64,000 bases of DNA from Massilia sp. Mn16-1_5 (GTDB lineage Bacteria > Pseudomonadota > Gammaproteobacteria > Burkholderiales > Burkholderiaceae_D). The notes under the pieces were generated by a model, which was given only the letters and a program-made list of their open reading frames with translations, made no database searches and was not told where the DNA came from. This document shows positions 7,445-15,979 of the stretch, piece after piece. A program made the translations under genes and the position numbers. The stretch covers positions 186,001 through 250,000 of the forward strand of contig NZ_PPXQ01000005.1 of assembly GCF_004798585.1 (NCBI RefSeq), given 5' to 3'. Position 1 is the stretch's first letter. Each line of letters starts with the position of its first letter.

Positions 7445-8854
7445 ATGACTTCCACCGCCGCCACCACCACCTCGCCCTCGCCCGTCCGCCAGGAAATCGC
7501 CACTCTCTGGAAGCTCTCTTGGCCAATGCTGGTGGGCCAACTGGCAACCGTCGGCATGGGCGTGGCCGACGTCGCGATGACGGGCCACGTCAGCGCAGAG
7601 GAACTGGCGGCCGTCTCGCTGGGCGCCTCGGTCTGGTCGATCGTGCTGGTCACCGTCATGGGCATCATGATGTCGATTAACACCGTGGTGGCGCACGAGA
7701 TCGGCGGCGGACGTTACGACAAGATTCCCCATTCGGTGCGCCAGGCGCTGTGGAAAGGCGCGGGCGTCGGCCTGATCGCCTGCCTGGCTGCCAACCTGTG
7801 CACGCTGCTGTTCGACCATATCGGCATGGAGAAAGCGGTCGCCGACCGCGCCGCGATGTTCCTGCACGTGACGAGCCTGGGCATGCCGGCGTTTGCCTGC
7901 TACCGCGCCCTGTACGGCTACACGACCAGCATCAACGAAACGAAGCCGATCATGGTGATCGCGATCCTGGGCCTGCTGTTCAACGTCGCCAGCAACTGGC
8001 TGCTGGTGTTCGGCAACTGGGGGTTTCCTCAACTGGGCGCGGTCGGCTGCGCGGTGTCGACCGCACTTGGCATGTGGCTGATGCTGGGCGCGATGCTGGT
8101 GTGGGTCAAGATTTCGCCGGTGTACCGCCTGACCTATCCGTTCACCGGCTGGGAAGGCCCGGACTGGAAAGAGATTCGCGAGATGTTGCGCCTGGGCCTG
8201 CCGATCGGGGTGACCTATTTTGCCGAGGTCAGCGCCTTTGGCCTGATCAGCCTGCTGGTGGCGCGCTTCGGCGTGATCCAGGTGTCGGCACACCAGATCG
8301 CGCTGAACTTCGCCTCGCTCGTGTTCATGGTACCGCTCAGCTTCGGCATCGGCCTGCTGACCCGCGTCGGCCAGGCAATGGGCGAAGGTAATCCAGTACG
8401 GGCCCAGTTCGTGGCGCGCGTCGGGGTCGGCATGTCGGTCGCCTTCGGGGTGCTGTCGGCGGCCTGCATCGCGCTCTTCCGCTGGCAGATCGCGCGCGCC
8501 TACACCTCCGATCCGGCGGTGCAGGAAGCCTGCGTCCACCTGCTGCTGTTCGCGGCCCTGTTCCAGCTGTCGGATGCGACCCAGGTCGCTACCGCCTCCG
8601 CCATCCGCGGCTACCAGGTGACGCGCCCGCCGATGATCATCCAGCTGGTCGCCTTCTGGGGTTTTAGTCTGCCGCTGGGCTACGTGCTCGGCATCGCGCC
8701 GGGCTGGTTCGCCTGGTCGCCCGCCGCGCCGATGGAAACGACGGGCTTCTGGATCGGCCTCGTGCTGGGCCTGACGATTGCCGCCGTGCTGCTGACCTGG
8801 TCGATGGAAAAGCTGTCGCGCCAGAAGGTGCGCGCGGCAGCTCAGGCTGGCTAG
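7445..8854 (+). CDS. MATE family multidrug efflux transporter
   Basis: 469 residues from ATG 7445 (a TTG two codons earlier is possible). About twelve membrane helices are visible, with the MATE opening LWKLSWPMLVGQLATVGMGVADVAMTGH and the duplicated half beginning LRLGLPIGVTYFAEVSAFGLISLLVARFG. Such proteins export cationic drugs or metabolites using sodium or proton gradients and are of the NorM/MdtK type. The racemase-like gene follows after 14 bases in the same direction, so the two may share a transcript. Confidence 0.9.
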   Translation: MTSTAATTTSPSPVRQEIATLWKLSWPMLVGQLATVGMGVADVAMTGHVSAEELAAVSLGASVWSIVLVTVMGIMMSINTVVAHEIGGGRYDKIPHSVRQALWKGAGVGLIACLAANLCTLLFDHIGMEKAVADRAAMFLHVTSLGMPAFACYRALYGYTTSINETKPIMVIAILGLLFNVASNWLLVFGNWGFPQLGAVGCAVSTALGMWLMLGAMLVWVKISPVYRLTYPFTGWEGPDWKEIREMLRLGLPIGVTYFAEVSAFGLISLLVARFGVIQVSAHQIALNFASLVFMVPLSFGIGLLTRVGQAMGEGNPVRAQFVARVGVGMSVAFGVLSAACIALFRWQIARAYTSDPAVQEACVHLLLFAALFQLSDATQVATASAIRGYQVTRPPMIIQLVAFWGFSLPLGYVLGIAPGWFAWSPAAPMETTGFWIGLVLGLTIAAVLLTWSMEKLSRQKVRAAAQAG

Positions 8855-8868
8855 CCTCAGGAGAAAGC

Positions 8869-9564
8869 ATGCCCAAACACGTAGGTATCGTCGGCTGCTC
8901 CGCGGAAGGCGCGGCGCTCTGCTATCGCACGATCTGCAGCGAAGGCGCCCGCCTGATGGGCCCGCATGCGCATCCGCAAGTGTCGATGCACACGCATTCC
9001 CTCGCCGACTATGTCGCCTGCCTCGAGCGGGGCGATCTGGATGGGATCGGGCAGCTGATGCTGTCTTCGGCCCAGGCGCTGGCACGCAGCGGCGCCGATT
9101 TCATCATTTGCCCCGACAACACCATTCATCAGGCGCTGCCCGCGATCGAGGCCTTGTCGCCCCTGCCCTGGCTGCACATTGCCGATGCCGTGGCACAGGA
9201 GGCGCAAGCGCAGGCCTACCGGCGCCTCGGCCTCACCGGCACCAGGTGGCTGGTCGAGAGCGAGGTTTATCCGGACAAACTGGCGCAGCATGGGATCGCT
9301 GTCGTGCGTCCCGAGGTCGGGGAGCGGATTGAAATCAGCCGCATCATCATGGAAGAACTGGTGTGCGGCGTGTTCAAGCCCGAGGCGGTGCGCAGTTTCC
9401 AGCAGGTGATCGAGCGCATGTGCACCCTGCAGTGCGATGCCGTCATCCTGGGGTGCACCGAGATTCCGCTCATCATGAACAAGGAGAATTCGCCCCTGCC
9501 CGTGCTCGATTCCACCCGCCTGTTGGCACAGGCTGCGCTGCGCGAGGCGCTGCGGGCAGCCTGA
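8869..9564 (+). CDS. Aspartate/glutamate racemase family protein
   Basis: 231 residues with the two catalytic cysteines of PLP-independent amino-acid racemases: Cys81 in CPDNT and Cys196 in GCTEI. The threonine-for-asparagine context CPDNT-H rather than CNTAH suggests the YgeA-like broad-specificity branch rather than MurI. AGGAG precedes the ATG by eight bases. It sits 14 bases after the MATE gene. The product would interconvert L- and D-amino acids in the cytoplasm; the substrate cannot be read from the sequence. Confidence 0.85.
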   Translation: MPKHVGIVGCSAEGAALCYRTICSEGARLMGPHAHPQVSMHTHSLADYVACLERGDLDGIGQLMLSSAQALARSGADFIICPDNTIHQALPAIEALSPLPWLHIADAVAQEAQAQAYRRLGLTGTRWLVESEVYPDKLAQHGIAVVRPEVGERIEISRIIMEELVCGVFKPEAVRSFQQVIERMCTLQCDAVILGCTEIPLIMNKENSPLPVLDSTRLLAQAALREALRAA

Positions 9565-9668
9565 GCGTTGTAGCACCCATCTGTTCGACCGAGTATGTAC
9601 AGCTTTTGCCGGTCAACTCTGGTATCGTCTCGTCCGTTGCACAAAGCTAACTTTCAACGAGACAATCA

Positions 9669-11888
9669 ATGCGCCTTCTCCTCTGCCTCCTGGCCGCGCT
9701 CGCGGCCGCGCCCGCATCCGCGGAACGCCTCACGCTCGACCGCATCCACGGCGAAACCTCCCTCGCCGGCCCCGGCGTCAAGAACCTGAAGGTGTCGCCC
9801 GATGGCGAGCGCGTGACCTTCCTGCGCGGCCGTGCCGACAACCAGTTCCAGCAGGATCTGTGGGAATACAATATGAAGGACAAGACCACGCGCCTGCTGG
9901 TCGACTCCAAGAAGCTGGTGCCGACGGAGAACCTGTCGCTCGAGGAAAAGGCGCGCCGCGAGCGCGCGCGTACCGCCGGCCTGTCGGGCATCATCAACTA
10001 CAGCTGGGCACCAAGCGGCAAGCAACTGCTGGTGCCGATCGCCGGCGACCTGTACCTGGTCGACGTCGCGCATCCCGACACCGCGCGCAAGGTCGCGTCG
10101 GGCAACGTGCTCGATCCGAAGATTTCGCCGAAAGGCCGCTACGTCTCGTTCGTGCGCAACCAGAACCTGGTCGTGATGGACCTTAAAACCGGCGCCGAGC
10201 GCCAGCTGACCACTGACGGCAAAGGCACCGTGCACAACGGCGAAGCCGAGTTCGTGGCCCAGGAAGAAATGGACCAGACGACCGGTTACTACTGGGCGCC
10301 GGACGATTCCGCCATTGCCTATAAACGCTACGACGAGGCACCGGTGCCGGTCGCGCGCCGCTTCGAGATCTTCGCCGATCGCACCGAAGTGATCGACCAG
10401 CATTACCCTGCCGCCGGCGATCCGAACGTGCTGGTGGACCTGTTTATCGTCTCGCCGGAAACTGGCGTATCGCGCCAAGTCGACCTCGGCGCCGAGAAAG
10501 ACATCTACCTGGTGCGCGCCGACTGGAGCGCAGACAGCAAGACCCTGGTCTACCAGCGCCAGACGCGCGACCAGAAGCGCCTCGACCTGGTCGCGGTCGA
10601 CGCCGCTACGCTGGCCCAGCGCCCGCTGCTGAGCGAAACATCGAAGACCTGGGTCAGCATCCACAACGACCTGCATTTCCTGAAAAAGCGTTCGGCCTTC
10701 ATCTGGGCCTCCGAGCGCAGCGGCCGCAACCACCTGTATTTGTACGACCTGAACGGCAAGCTGCTGAACCCGATCTCGAGCGGCGAATGGGGCATCGACA
10801 ACGTGCTGGCCGTGGACGAAGCGGCCGGCAAGGTGTACGTGTCCTCGAACAAGGATGCCGTCATCGACAAGCAGACCTACGCCCTGAACCTGAACGGCAG
10901 CACCGCCGGCAAACCAGCCCGTATCACGGCCGGCGACGGCTGGCACGACACCCGCTTTGCCAACAACGGCAAGATCTTCGTGGACACTTATTCCAGCCCG
11001 ACGACGCCACCGCAAGTGTCGATCCGCAAGGCCGACGGCGCGATGGTGCAATGGCTCGAGCGTAACGAGCTGAACGCCAGCCACCCGTTCGCGAAATACG
11101 TGTCCGACCTGCTGCCGACCGAATACGGCACCATCCAGGCCAAGGACGGCCAGACCCTGTACTACTCGATGATCAAGCCGGCCGGTTTCGATGCGACGAA
11201 GAAGTACCCGGTCTTCCTGTTCACCTACGGCGGCCCGCACTCGCAGCGCGTGACCCGCACCTGGGGCAATTACTTCAACCAATACATGGCGCAGCAGGGC
11301 TTCGTCGTGTTCACCCTGGACAACCGCGGCTCGAGCCGCCGCGAACGCGCCTTCACCGACGTCATCTATAACAACCTGGGCAAGAACGAAGTCGAAGACC
11401 AGGTCACCGGCATCGACTGGCTGGCACAGCAGAGCTTTGTCGATCCGAAGCGCGTCGGCGTGTTCGGCTGGAGCTACGGCGGCTTCATGACGCTGCGCCT
11501 GCTGGCGGCAGCCTCGGACAAGATCGCGATGGGCGTGTCGGTCGCGCCGGTCACCGACTGGGCCCTGTACGACACCCACTACACCGAGCAGTTCGTCGGC
11601 GCCACGCCGAAGTCGGACCCGGACGCCTATGCGCGCAGCGGCGTGTTCGCGCACCTGGACGGCCTGAAGTCGCCGCTGCTGCTGGTGCATGGCATGGCCG
11701 ACGACAACGTCCTGTTCAGCAATACCACGCGCCTGATCGACGAACTGGTCAAGCGCAACGTACAGTTCGAGCTGATGACCTATCCGGGCGCCAAGCACGG
11801 TATCTCGGGCCGCACCAGCCAGCGCCACGTGTACGGCCTGATCGAAGCCTTCTTTAAGAAGAACCTGGGCGGTACCGCGGCGAAATAA
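9669..11888 (+). CDS. Dipeptidyl peptidase IV-like S9 peptidase
   Basis: 739 residues with a cleaved signal peptide (about 1-18). The N-terminal beta-propeller region contains the double-glutamate motif of DPP-IV in [17 protein letters not shown], which holds the substrate amino terminus. The C-terminal alpha/beta-hydrolase domain has the nucleophile Ser at about residue 602 in GWSYGG, Asp near 678 in GMADDNV and His near 710 in GAKHGI. It would release X-Pro or X-Ala dipeptides in the periplasm or outside. Terminator follows at 11919. Full length for the family. Confidence 0.92.
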   Translation: MRLLLCLLAALAAAPASAERLTLDRIHGETSLAGPGVKNLKVSPDGERVTFLRGRADNQFQQDLWEYNMKDKTTRLLVDSKKLVPTENLSLEEKARRERARTAGLSGIINYSWAPSGKQLLVPIAGDLYLVDVAHPDTARKVASGNVLDPKISPKGRYVSFVRNQNLVVMDLKTGAERQLTTDGKGTVHNGEAEFVAQEEMDQTTGYYWAPDDSAIAYKRYDEAPVPVARRFEIFADRTEVIDQHYPAAGDPNVLVDLFIVSPETGVSRQVDLGAEKDIYLVRADWSADSKTLVYQRQTRDQKRLDLVAVDAATLAQRPLLSETSKTWVSIHNDLHFLKKRSAFIWASERSGRNHLYLYDLNGKLLNPISSGEWGIDNVLAVDEAAGKVYVSSNKDAVIDKQTYALNLNGSTAGKPARITAGDGWHDTRFANNGKIFVDTYSSPTTPPQVSIRKADGAMVQWLERNELNASHPFAKYVSDLLPTEYGTIQAKDGQTLYYSMIKPAGFDATKKYPVFLFTYGGPHSQRVTRTWGNYFNQYMAQQGFVVFTLDNRGSSRRERAFTDVIYNNLGKNEVEDQVTGIDWLAQQSFVDPKRVGVFGWSYGGFMTLRLLAAASDKIAMGVSVAPVTDWALYDTHYTEQFVGATPKSDPDAYARSGVFAHLDGLKSPLLLVHGMADDNVLFSNTTRLIDELVKRNVQFELMTYPGAKHGISGRTSQRHVYGLIEAFFKKNLGGTAAK

Positions 11889-11918
11889 GCGGGAAGCCAG
11901 CCTGAACCCGGCAAGAAG

Positions 11919-11950
11919 CCGGAACACCTTGCGGTGTTCCGGTTTTTTTT
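11919..11950 (+). terminator. Rho-independent terminator after the DPP-IV gene
   Basis: Ten-base stem CCGGAACACC/GGTGTTCCGG, loop TTGC, then eight T. Confidence 0.92.
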
Positions 11951-12236
11951 CGCCTGTTTATCTCAACTGTTGTCCTGAGAGACACAAAATTTCTGACAAC
12001 TCAATAAAAAGTCAACGTATGTTGTTGCGCATTTGAGACATTTTTAAATTTTTTTTTGAGGATACATTTGCCCTCAAATGCATACTTTTCCTAGGAGAAT
12101 TGTGAACTCTGAACTCAACAGTACAGGATGCTTGTAACAAATTATGTCCCCACGGAATTTTTCCTCGCGGTATTCTGCGTGTTCCTGATCTTGAGACACC
12201 GCTCAAAACGAGCCCGCACTAGAGGATATTTAGAAC
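11951..12236 (+). promoter_or_regulatory. AT-rich leader upstream of the beta-helix gene
   Basis: About 285 bases with no gene and clearly lower GC than its surroundings. It holds a hairpin TTTGAGG/CCTCAAA at 12055-12078 next to a nine-T run. No clear sigma-70 promoter could be assigned. A weak purine-rich site (AGAGGATAT) lies before the ATG at 12237. Confidence 0.4.
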
Positions 12237-13433
12237 ATGCAAGCCATCCGTACCAACGCAACTCGCATCACCTTCGCAGTCGCTTCCCTGATCATCGGCG
12301 CCGCTGTCGCCGCACCGGCTTCGGCCGCTATCCGCAGCGTCGGCGCAGGCAAGACCTATGCAACTCCATGCAAGGCGTTCGCTGCGGCTGCCGCTGGCGA
12401 CACCATCGAAATTCAAGCCGCCACCTACTCCGGTGACGTCTGCGCCATCACCAAGAGCAACCTGACCATCCGCGGCGTTAATGGCCGTCCAAAGATCAAC
12501 GCTAACGGCAAAGCTGCGCTCAGCAAAGGCACCTGGGTTGTCCAGGGTAGCAACATCGTGATCGATAACGTCGAGATGTATGGCGCCAAAGTGGTCGACA
12601 AGAACGGCGCAGCCTTGCGCCTGGAAGGCACGAACTTCACCCTGCGCAACTCGTTCCTGCACGACAACGAGAACGGTATTCTGAGCGGCGTCAATACTTC
12701 CAGCACCGTTATTCTGGAGAACAACGAGTTCGGCCATAACGGCTACGGCGACGGCTACAGCCACAACATCTATATCGGCAAGGTCGCCAAGCTGACCTTC
12801 CGTTTCAACTACTCGCACGACGCCAACGTCGGCCACAACCTGAAGACGCGCGCCCTGTACAACACCATCGCGTACAACCGCTTCTCGAGCCTGCGCTCGG
12901 GTGAAACCGGCAGCACCGCAGCCGGCAAGCCGAGCTACGAGATCAATGTGCCGAACGGTGGCACGACCTTCATCATCGGCAACGTGATCATGCAGCCGAC
13001 GGCGTCGAACAACCCGGCCATGGTGTCGTACGGCGAGGAAGGCACGACCGGCCGCAACACCGACCTGTACGTGATCAACAATACCTTCGTGAACGACGAC
13101 AGCTCGCGCGGTACCTTCGTGACGGTGCGTAATGCCGCGACCGCGGCCAAACTGACCAACAACCTGTTCAGCGGCTACGGCACCATTACCAACCAGACGA
13201 ACGCCATCAAGACGACGAACTACCAGGCACTGTCGGTCGGTTTCGTGAACCGCGCCGCGTACGACCTGCGTCCGCTCGCAAGCGCGCTGATCGTGAACGC
13301 CGGTTCGGCGGCCGGTACCGCAAGCGGCAATGTGTCGCTGAGCGCCAGCGCGAGCTACAAGCACACCGCTTCCAGCACCGCCCGCTCGACCCTGGGCACC
13401 AAGGTCGACATCGGCGCCTACGAAGTCCAGTAA
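12237..13433 (+). CDS. Secreted right-handed parallel beta-helix protein
   Basis: 398 residues. Signal peptide about 1-30 (ends APASA-A). The mature protein opens with IRSVGAGKTYATPCKAF, the usual entry to a pectate-lyase-like beta-helix, then regular rungs such as NLTIRGVNG, NIVIDNVEMYG, NFTLRNSFLHDN, TVILENNEFGHN and TDLYVINNTFVND, and ends with VDIGAYEVQ. Polysaccharide lyases, epimerases and phage-like adhesins share this fold; a catalytic set cannot be assigned. Codon use is similar to the rest, though the leader is AT-rich. Its own unit, closed by the hairpin at 13452. Confidence 0.85.
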   Translation: MQAIRTNATRITFAVASLIIGAAVAAPASAAIRSVGAGKTYATPCKAFAAAAAGDTIEIQAATYSGDVCAITKSNLTIRGVNGRPKINANGKAALSKGTWVVQGSNIVIDNVEMYGAKVVDKNGAALRLEGTNFTLRNSFLHDNENGILSGVNTSSTVILENNEFGHNGYGDGYSHNIYIGKVAKLTFRFNYSHDANVGHNLKTRALYNTIAYNRFSSLRSGETGSTAAGKPSYEINVPNGGTTFIIGNVIMQPTASNNPAMVSYGEEGTTGRNTDLYVINNTFVNDDSSRGTFVTVRNAATAAKLTNNLFSGYGTITNQTNAIKTTNYQALSVGFVNRAAYDLRPLASALIVNAGSAAGTASGNVSLSASASYKHTASSTARSTLGTKVDIGAYEVQ

Positions 13434-13451
13434 GCTGCCTCTCTATAGCTG

Positions 13452-13491
13452 AAAACGAAAAACCCCGGCATGCCGGGGTTTTTTTCGTTTT
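13452..13491. terminator. Bidirectional terminator between converging genes
   Basis: Arms of about 19 bases around CCCCGGCATGCCGGGG, with A-run on one side and seven T on the other. Serves the beta-helix gene and the convergent csbD gene. Confidence 0.9.
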
Positions 13492-13498
13492 GCCTTAC

Positions 13499-13678
13499 TT
13501 AATTGGTGGCGTCCTTCAGGTTTTCCTTGACGTCGCCAAACTTCTCCTGGGTCTTGCCTTCGACCTGGTTCTTCAGGCCCTTGACCTGCTGTTCCTGGTT
13601 GCCGACCAGTTTGCCGGCTTCTTCCTGAATCTTGCCACCGATATCTTGCAGTTTGCCTTCGACTTGGTCCTTGTTCAT
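13499..13678 (-). CDS. CsbD family stress-response protein (first copy)
   Basis: 59 residues read on the minus strand, beginning MNKDQVEGKLQDIGGKIQEE and ending VKENLKDATN. The two imperfect repeats GKLQDIGGKIQEEAGKL and NQVEGKTQEKFGD are the hallmark of CsbD-like proteins. They are small, highly charged, helical and commonly induced by general stress; no enzyme activity is known. GGAGATCATC precedes the ATG. A paralogue lies at 15044, so the two bracket the AI-2E permease gene. Confidence 0.9.
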   Translation of the reverse strand: MNKDQVEGKLQDIGGKIQEEAGKLVGNQEQQVKGLKNQVEGKTQEKFGDVKENLKDATN

Positions 13679-13885
13679 GATGATCTCCTTCGGCTAGTTG
13701 TCAAATAAGGCGCGGTCATATGACGGCGCGATGGGTACAGATTACGCCTCGATACGGCCGCGTTCCGTGCGTCCCTTCACATAGCTCGGCAATATTCGGA
13801 GGGCACGTTTGCAGGCTCATCCATGCGCCTGTGTCCTGCGCCAAGTGCTAATGTTGCATTAATCTTTTGTTAATGGACGACGATC

Positions 13886-14992
13886 ATGCGCGGATCCACC
13901 CGCTCCCCATCTCCGCCTCCCGACGACGCGCACGACGCGCCACGCGAGGCCCCACAGCAGCGCCAGCTGGCCAAACGCACCGCCCTCATCAACGGCATTG
14001 CCGTCCTGTTCATCCTCGGCCTGGCCGCCGTCTGGTACGCGGCCGACGCCCTGCTCCTGATCTTTGCCTGCATCCTGTGCGCGGTGCTGCTCTACAAACT
14101 GAGCGACATGCTGGCGCGCCGCATCAAGCTCAAGCGCCAGTGGTCGCTGGCCCTGGTCGTCGTGCTGCTGTTCGCGGCGATCGGCCTGGGCGGCTGGGCG
14201 ATGGCGCCGCAGATCTCCGAACAGGCGGGCAAGCTGGCCGAAACGGTACCGAAATCGATCCAGCAGCTGAAAAGCGTGGTCGAGGAGTATCCCCTGCTCA
14301 AGAAACTGACGGACGGCCTGCCGGAACCGGAACAGATCGTCAAGCAGATGTCCTCGCTGGTGCCAAATGCGGGCCTGTTCTTCGGCGGCGTGCTGGGTGC
14401 GATCGGCAATGTCGTCATCATCCTGTTTGTCGGCATTTATTTCGCCGCCTCGCCCCATCTGTACACGAACGGCGTGATCAAGCTGATCCCGCAAGCGAAG
14501 CGCCATCGCGCGCGCCAGGTGCTGAACAAGATCGGCCAGACGCTGGCCAGCTGGCTGCTTGGCAAATCGGTCTCGATGCTGATCGTCGGGACCGCGACCT
14601 CGATCGGCCTCAGCCTGCTGGGTGTGCCGCTGGCGCTGATCCTCGGCATCATCGCCGGCCTGCTCGATTTCGTGCCCTACCTGGGGCCGATCATGGCGGG
14701 CGTGCCGGCCGTCCTGATCGCGTTTTCCATCAGTCCTGACCTGGCGCTGTACACGGTGCTGCTGTTCACGGGCGTGCAACTGGTCGAGGGCTATCTGCTG
14801 CAGCCCCTGATCGAGTCGCGCGCGGTCGACCTTCCGCCTGCGCTGACCATCGTCATGCAGCTGGTGTTCGGCACCCTGTTCGGCTTTGCCGGGGTGGCGC
14901 TGGCGACGCCGCTGGCAGCGGCCTTGAAGGTGCTGGTGCAGATGCTGTATGTGGAGGATGTTCTTGGTGACAAGGTCGAGGAATCGACGTAA
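13886..14992 (+). CDS. AI-2E family transporter (PerM-like)
   Basis: 368 residues. A 25-residue Pro/Arg-rich hydrophilic start is followed by two helices, a large soluble loop (about 105-160) and five more helices, including the family block LGVPLALILGIIAGLLDFVPYLGPIMAG and GYLLQPLIESRAVDLPPALTI. The family includes TqsA, an exporter of autoinducer-2, and sodium/proton antiporters, so the substrate is open. It stands alone in the 13.7-15.0 kb interval between two csbD genes that both run the other way. Confidence 0.88.
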   Translation: MRGSTRSPSPPPDDAHDAPREAPQQRQLAKRTALINGIAVLFILGLAAVWYAADALLLIFACILCAVLLYKLSDMLARRIKLKRQWSLALVVVLLFAAIGLGGWAMAPQISEQAGKLAETVPKSIQQLKSVVEEYPLLKKLTDGLPEPEQIVKQMSSLVPNAGLFFGGVLGAIGNVVIILFVGIYFAASPHLYTNGVIKLIPQAKRHRARQVLNKIGQTLASWLLGKSVSMLIVGTATSIGLSLLGVPLALILGIIAGLLDFVPYLGPIMAGVPAVLIAFSISPDLALYTVLLFTGVQLVEGYLLQPLIESRAVDLPPALTIVMQLVFGTLFGFAGVALATPLAAALKVLVQMLYVEDVLGDKVEEST

Positions 14993-14994
14993 AC

Positions 14995-15021
14995 GAAAAA
15001 AGCCGCGACAATGTCGCGGCT
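14995..15021 (-). terminator. Terminator for the second csbD gene
   Basis: Ten-base stem AGCCGCGACA/TGTCGCGGCT with a run of six T on the minus strand; only two bases after the AI-2E gene stop, so it may also slow plus-strand transcripts. Confidence 0.8.
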
Positions 15022-15043
15022 CCTTGCTTCGAAGCCAGGAAAA

Positions 15044-15220
15044 TCAGCGGTTGCCTTTGACGATATCCTTCACATCGCCCACTTTTTCCTGCACCTTGCC
15101 TTCGGCCTGGTTCGACAAGCCTTCGGACTGCTGCTGGCGGCTGCCGACGGCTTCGCCGACCTTTTGCTGAATCTTCCCGCCGATGTCCTTGGCCTTGCCC
15201 TTGATCTGGTCGTCGTTCAT
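15044..15220 (-). CDS. CsbD family stress-response protein (second copy)
   Basis: 58 residues from ATG 15220, which has GGAGGAG ten bases upstream; a longer open frame exists but lacks family likeness. Sequence MNDDQIKGKAKDIGGKIQQK then QAEGKVQEKVGDVKDIVKGN shows the CsbD repeat. It shares about half its residues with the copy at 13499 and has its own terminator. Confidence 0.9.
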   Translation of the reverse strand: MNDDQIKGKAKDIGGKIQQKVGEAVGSRQQQSEGLSNQAEGKVQEKVGDVKDIVKGNR

Positions 15221-15300
15221 GATGCGCTCCTCCGGTTGACAGCGAAGCCCAACCTTAGGCCTGAACGCCAGGCATTTCTGTTCGCTGATTAACATTGGGC

Positions 15301-15924
15301 TTACGCCGCGGGCTTGCGCCAGACGCTGGCCAGCCAAGGCTGCTGTTCGCGCGGCAAGCCTGGCGGACGGTAATAGTGGTGCAAGGGAATGAACCCGGCC
15401 GCGACCAGGTGCGCTTCCCAGGTCGGGTAATCGTAATAACTGCCGTAGCGCGGCCCGTTCCAGCCTTCTTCGTTGTATCCGCGCGGATTCGAGCTGAACA
15501 GCACGCCGCCCGGCTTCAGACTGGCGAACAGGGCCGCCAGCACATCGTCCAGCGCGGCGCTCGGCACGTGGAACAGCGAGGCGTTGGCGAAGATGCCGTC
15601 GAACAGCCCCGGCGGCAGGTCGAGGTGCAGGAAGTCCTGCTGCCAGACTTCACAGCCGCTGTAGGCGCGCGCCATGGCCACGAATTCCGCCGAACCGTCG
15701 AGCCCGATGGCGCGGTGGCCAAGTTGGGCGAAGGTCTTCAGGTCGCGTCCCGGACCGCAGCCCAGGTCGAGCAGGGTCCAGGGCGCGGGCGCCTCGATCG
15801 CGTCCAGCAGCGCCGCCACGTTCTGGCTGACGTCGTGGTCGATCGTGCCAGCGAAAAACTGCTGAGCGTTACGCTCGTAATGCGCCAGGGTGCGGCGGGA
15901 AATATCGTCGAGGCTGTCGGTCAT
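15301..15924 (-). CDS. Class I SAM-dependent methyltransferase
   Basis: 207 residues from ATG 15924 (a TTG five codons earlier is also possible). SAM-binding motif I is LLDLGCGPGRDL near residue 50, followed by GLDGSAEFVAMA, and LKPGGVLFSSNPRG marks motif III. The fold is clear but nothing identifies the acceptor. It follows the M13 peptidase gene on the same strand with a 55-bp gap, without any known functional link. Confidence 0.85.
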   Translation of the reverse strand: MTDSLDDISRRTLAHYERNAQQFFAGTIDHDVSQNVAALLDAIEAPAPWTLLDLGCGPGRDLKTFAQLGHRAIGLDGSAEFVAMARAYSGCEVWQQDFLHLDLPPGLFDGIFANASLFHVPSAALDDVLAALFASLKPGGVLFSSNPRGYNEEGWNGPRYGSYYDYPTWEAHLVAAGFIPLHHYYRPPGLPREQQPWLASVWRKPAA

Positions 15925-15979
15925 GGAAAAGAGTCTCAAGGAATGCGGACGGCACCGGCCGCCCGCCTCTCGCGCGACC

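Noticed and set aside
9666-11927. A 753-codon minus-strand open frame
   Set aside because: Antisense to the DPP-IV gene, which has signal peptide, catalytic triad and terminator; composition is typical of shadow frames in GC-rich DNA.
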